DNA of 64,000 nucleotides, taken from positions 6,696,001 through 6,760,000 of the forward strand of contig CAVUHL010000003.1 in assembly GCA_963741305.1 (NCBI GenBank). The letters are read 5' to 3'. Of this stretch, positions 63,101 through 64,000 are shown piece after piece. The translations under genes and the position numbers were made by a program. Every line of letters starts with the position of its first letter. The stretch's first letter is position 1. The notes beneath the pieces were generated by a model, which was not told the DNA's origin, did no database searches, and worked only from the letters and a program-made list of their open reading frames with translations. The stretch comes from DATMER01 sp963741305 (GTDB lineage Bacteria > Acidobacteriota > Thermoanaerobaculia > Multivoradales > UBA5704).

Positions 63101-64000
63101 ACTACCCCTTCCCGCGGCTGGCCCGGGAGCTGCGCCGCGACCGCGAGGCCGGCGGCTCGCTCGTCCAGGCGATGCTCGTGCTGCAGCCGGGGCGCAGCCC
63201 GGAGGAGCGTGCCCTCGCCCCCTTCGCCCTGGGGGAGGCCGGTGCACGGGCGGACCTCGGGAGTCTCGCCCTCGAGGCGATGGCTCTGCCGGAGATCCGC
63301 GCCCAGCTCGACTGCATGCTGATGGCGGCCGAGGTCGAGGACGGCGGGCTCGCGCTCTCCCTGCAGCTCGACGCCGACCTTTTCGATCCCGCCACGGCCG
63401 ATCGTCTCCTCGGCCATCTCGGCAGCTTCCTGCGCTCGGCCGCGGCCGATCCCGGCCGGCCCGCCGCAGCAATCGAGATCCTGTCGGAGGCCGAGCGCCG
63501 CCAACTCGGGGCGTGGAGCGTCGGCCCTCCCCTTCCCCTGAAGCCGCCGGGACCCTGCCTGCACGAGCTGATCGCGGCCCAGGCGGAGCGCACGCCCGCG
63601 GCTACGGCCCTGGTGCACGGCGAGGATCAGATTACCTACCGGGAGCTGCGGGAGCGGACCGGGCTCCTTGCGGCCCACCTGCGCCGCCTGGGAGTGGGGC
63701 CAGAGGTGCGGGTCGGGGTCTGCGCAGGCCGCACGCCGGACATGGTGGTGGGGCTGCTGGCTGTCCTGGAGGCGGGAGGGGCCTATGTGCCCCTGGATCC
63801 CGCATATCCGGCGGAGCGACTGGCGTTCCTGCTGGAGGACTCGGGCGCGGCGCTGCTGCTCGTCGACGATGCCGGGGAGCGGCTGCCCGCGACGAACCTG
63901 CCGCGGGTCCGGTTGGACTGGGCCTTGGAGGCCCTCGCGCCACCTGCTCCGCCGCCGCGCAGGCCCTCGCCGCAGAACCTCGCCTATCTCATCTACACCT
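60148..64000 (+). CDS. Lipopeptide synthetase: FAAL - ACP - condensation - adenylation (3' end outside window)
   Basis: The frame is open from ATG 60148 (in-frame ATG 60139 is an alternative) to the window end, at least 1284 codons. Residues about 1-570 are a fatty acyl-AMP ligase (YTSGSTSEPKG, WLPLYHDMGLIG, GPNFAYDLC, FYPCYGLAEATL, TGDLGFL). An acyl carrier domain with GLDSL follows, then a condensation domain (LSEGQRALWFLD, HHLIVD, VGYFVNPVALR). An adenylation domain begins at the end (GGAYVPLDPAYP, NLAYLIYT). FAALs activate fatty acids as acyl-adenylates and load them on the ACP; the C domain then acylates the first amino acid. This is therefore probably the loading end of a lipopeptide assembly line that continues downstream. 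No clear promoter is visible upstream. Confidence 0.92.
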   Translation, partial: MPTAVQAAPSVIDVLRRRAMVESRRTAFTFLDAGGSEVEEISWVGLDARARTVAAALQEIGASGERALLLHPPGLGFVASFLGCLYAGVIAVPAYPPGRNRPLVRLRSIAADARPRVVVAPASIASSSKALVEKAPELGGIPWIATDELDPSLAGTWRETAPAADDPAFLQYTSGSTSEPKGVVVTHGNLVHNEEAIRAAFGMSESSVVVGWLPLYHDMGLIGNVLQPLFVGARAVLMSPLSFLQRPAAWLEAISRYRATTSGGPNFAYDLCVRKVGAEEKAALDLSGWTVAFNGAEPVQAETIERFATAFAPCGFRREAFYPCYGLAEATLFVTGGSPGEPPVVGSVDAAALERNLAVEALDGAPGSRLLVGCGRAAAGQAVAIVDPETRAPRAAGQVGEIWVAGPSVAAGYWGRPEETERTFGARLGGGPFLRTGDLGFLAGGELFVTGRLKDLIILRGRNHYPQDLERTAEASHPALRPGCGAAFSIDRNGEEQLVILQEVERSPASDPAAAEAVRRALAEEHEVAVEEVVLLRSGTILKTSSGKIRRAACRAAYLDGMLTVVARTGGPTPSSSPSSSLLQEVARVLRRDASEIDPDVSLMALGLDSLAAAELRSAVEERTGVEIPLQALLEGLCLRELEARTGTANRFAARTAPAPDAAPDAPGEHPLSEGQRALWFLDRLDPGAAALHLAGAAHVEGGIDAAALRRALTLLADRHPALRTTFEARCGEPVRRVHARLDPDFEEGTAEAADLPGLLAQEAFRPFDLEREPLLRVRTWVLPTGGAVLLIAVHHLIVDFTSSAVLLRDLARLCQQERGGPPALLPAPGPGTTAWLRRREEALAGPRGERLRAWWHERLAGDLPVLDLPADRSRPAVRSWRGIARPMRLGGGAEALRSVARSQGVTLYAALLAGFQAVLHRWTGQGEVLVGAPAASRGGTGLDTEVGYFVNPVALRLRLAGDPSFAELTARAGAVAVEAFEHGDYPFPRLARELRRDREAGGSLVQAMLVLQPGRSPEERALAPFALGEAGARADLGSLALEAMALPEIRAQLDCMLMAAEVEDGGLALSLQLDADLFDPATADRLLGHLGSFLRSAAADPGRPAAAIEILSEAERRQLGAWSVGPPLPLKPPGPCLHELIAAQAERTPAATALVHGEDQITYRELRERTGLLAAHLRRLGVGPEVRVGVCAGRTPDMVVGLLAVLEAGGAYVPLDPAYPAERLAFLLEDSGAALLLVDDAGERLPATNLPRVRLDWALEALAPPAPPPRRPSPQNLAYLIYT

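Noticed and set aside
60190..63678. Two long minus-strand open frames opposite the lipopeptide synthetase
   Set aside because: They are shadows of the FAAL/ACP/C-domain frame, which carries all the expected motifs.

Overview
The window is GC-rich bacterial DNA with tightly packed, often overlapping genes. It is full of conflict-type proteins (CHAT and other clan-CD peptidases, TIR, STAND NTPases, long TPR proteins), carries a mobile replication module, and ends in the start of a lipopeptide synthase. This mix is typical of large-genome, behaviourally complex bacteria. I lean towards Acidobacteriota, with a myxobacterium-like lineage as the alternative, but no rRNA, tRNA or marker gene here decides it.

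Region 1 (about 0.1-30 kb) is a protease/TIR/STAND/TPR island. It holds a membrane CHAT protein fused to a formylglycine-generating-enzyme-like domain, an OmpA-like protein, a CHAT-NTPase, a TIR-STAND-CHAT-NTPase fusion, a TIR-STAND-peptidase fusion, a stand-alone copy of that peptidase and a CHAT lipoprotein. Six TPR proteins, one of them frameshifted, are interleaved and share a conserved N-terminal module of about 120 residues. I read this as a surveillance network in which STAND sensors gate caspase-like proteases or TIR enzymes and the TPR proteins act as adaptors, regulators or substrates.

Region 2 (about 30.2-36.8 kb) is the core of a mobile element. A large serine recombinase is followed by a replication module of winged-helix initiator, DnaC-like loader, DnaB-like helicase and a small frameshifted gene, with stop/start overlaps along the chain. 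Iteron-like repeats and a run of G-tracts lie inside the initiator gene. Upstream is 1.9 kb of structured non-coding DNA with hairpins, a dyad and dispersed repeats.

Region 3 (36.8-49.0 kb) is a three-gene DISARM-like operon: a DrmD-like SNF2 helicase, an Eco57I/DrmMI-like adenine methylase, and a 1687-residue DUF1998-type helicase with a nuclease-like tail. The first two genes each carry a one-base frameshift.

Region 4 (49.0-57.0 kb, minus strand) is an unusual four-gene set: a nitrilase-superfamily protein, a winged-helix plus KGGxGR-type ParA-like ATPase, a KaiC-like double ATPase, and a protein with two nitrilase-like halves of which only the second keeps the full Glu-Lys-Cys triad. I do not recognise this as a named system and rate it the best candidate for something undescribed.

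Region 5 (57.0-64 kb) has a complete DDE insertion sequence with terminal inverted repeats, a 39-codon relic of a second serine recombinase, a toxin-antitoxin-like pair, and the 5' part of a FAAL-ACP-C-A lipopeptide synthetase that runs off the end. Four otherwise intact genes carry single-base indels, so either the assembly has indel errors or parts of the island are decaying.
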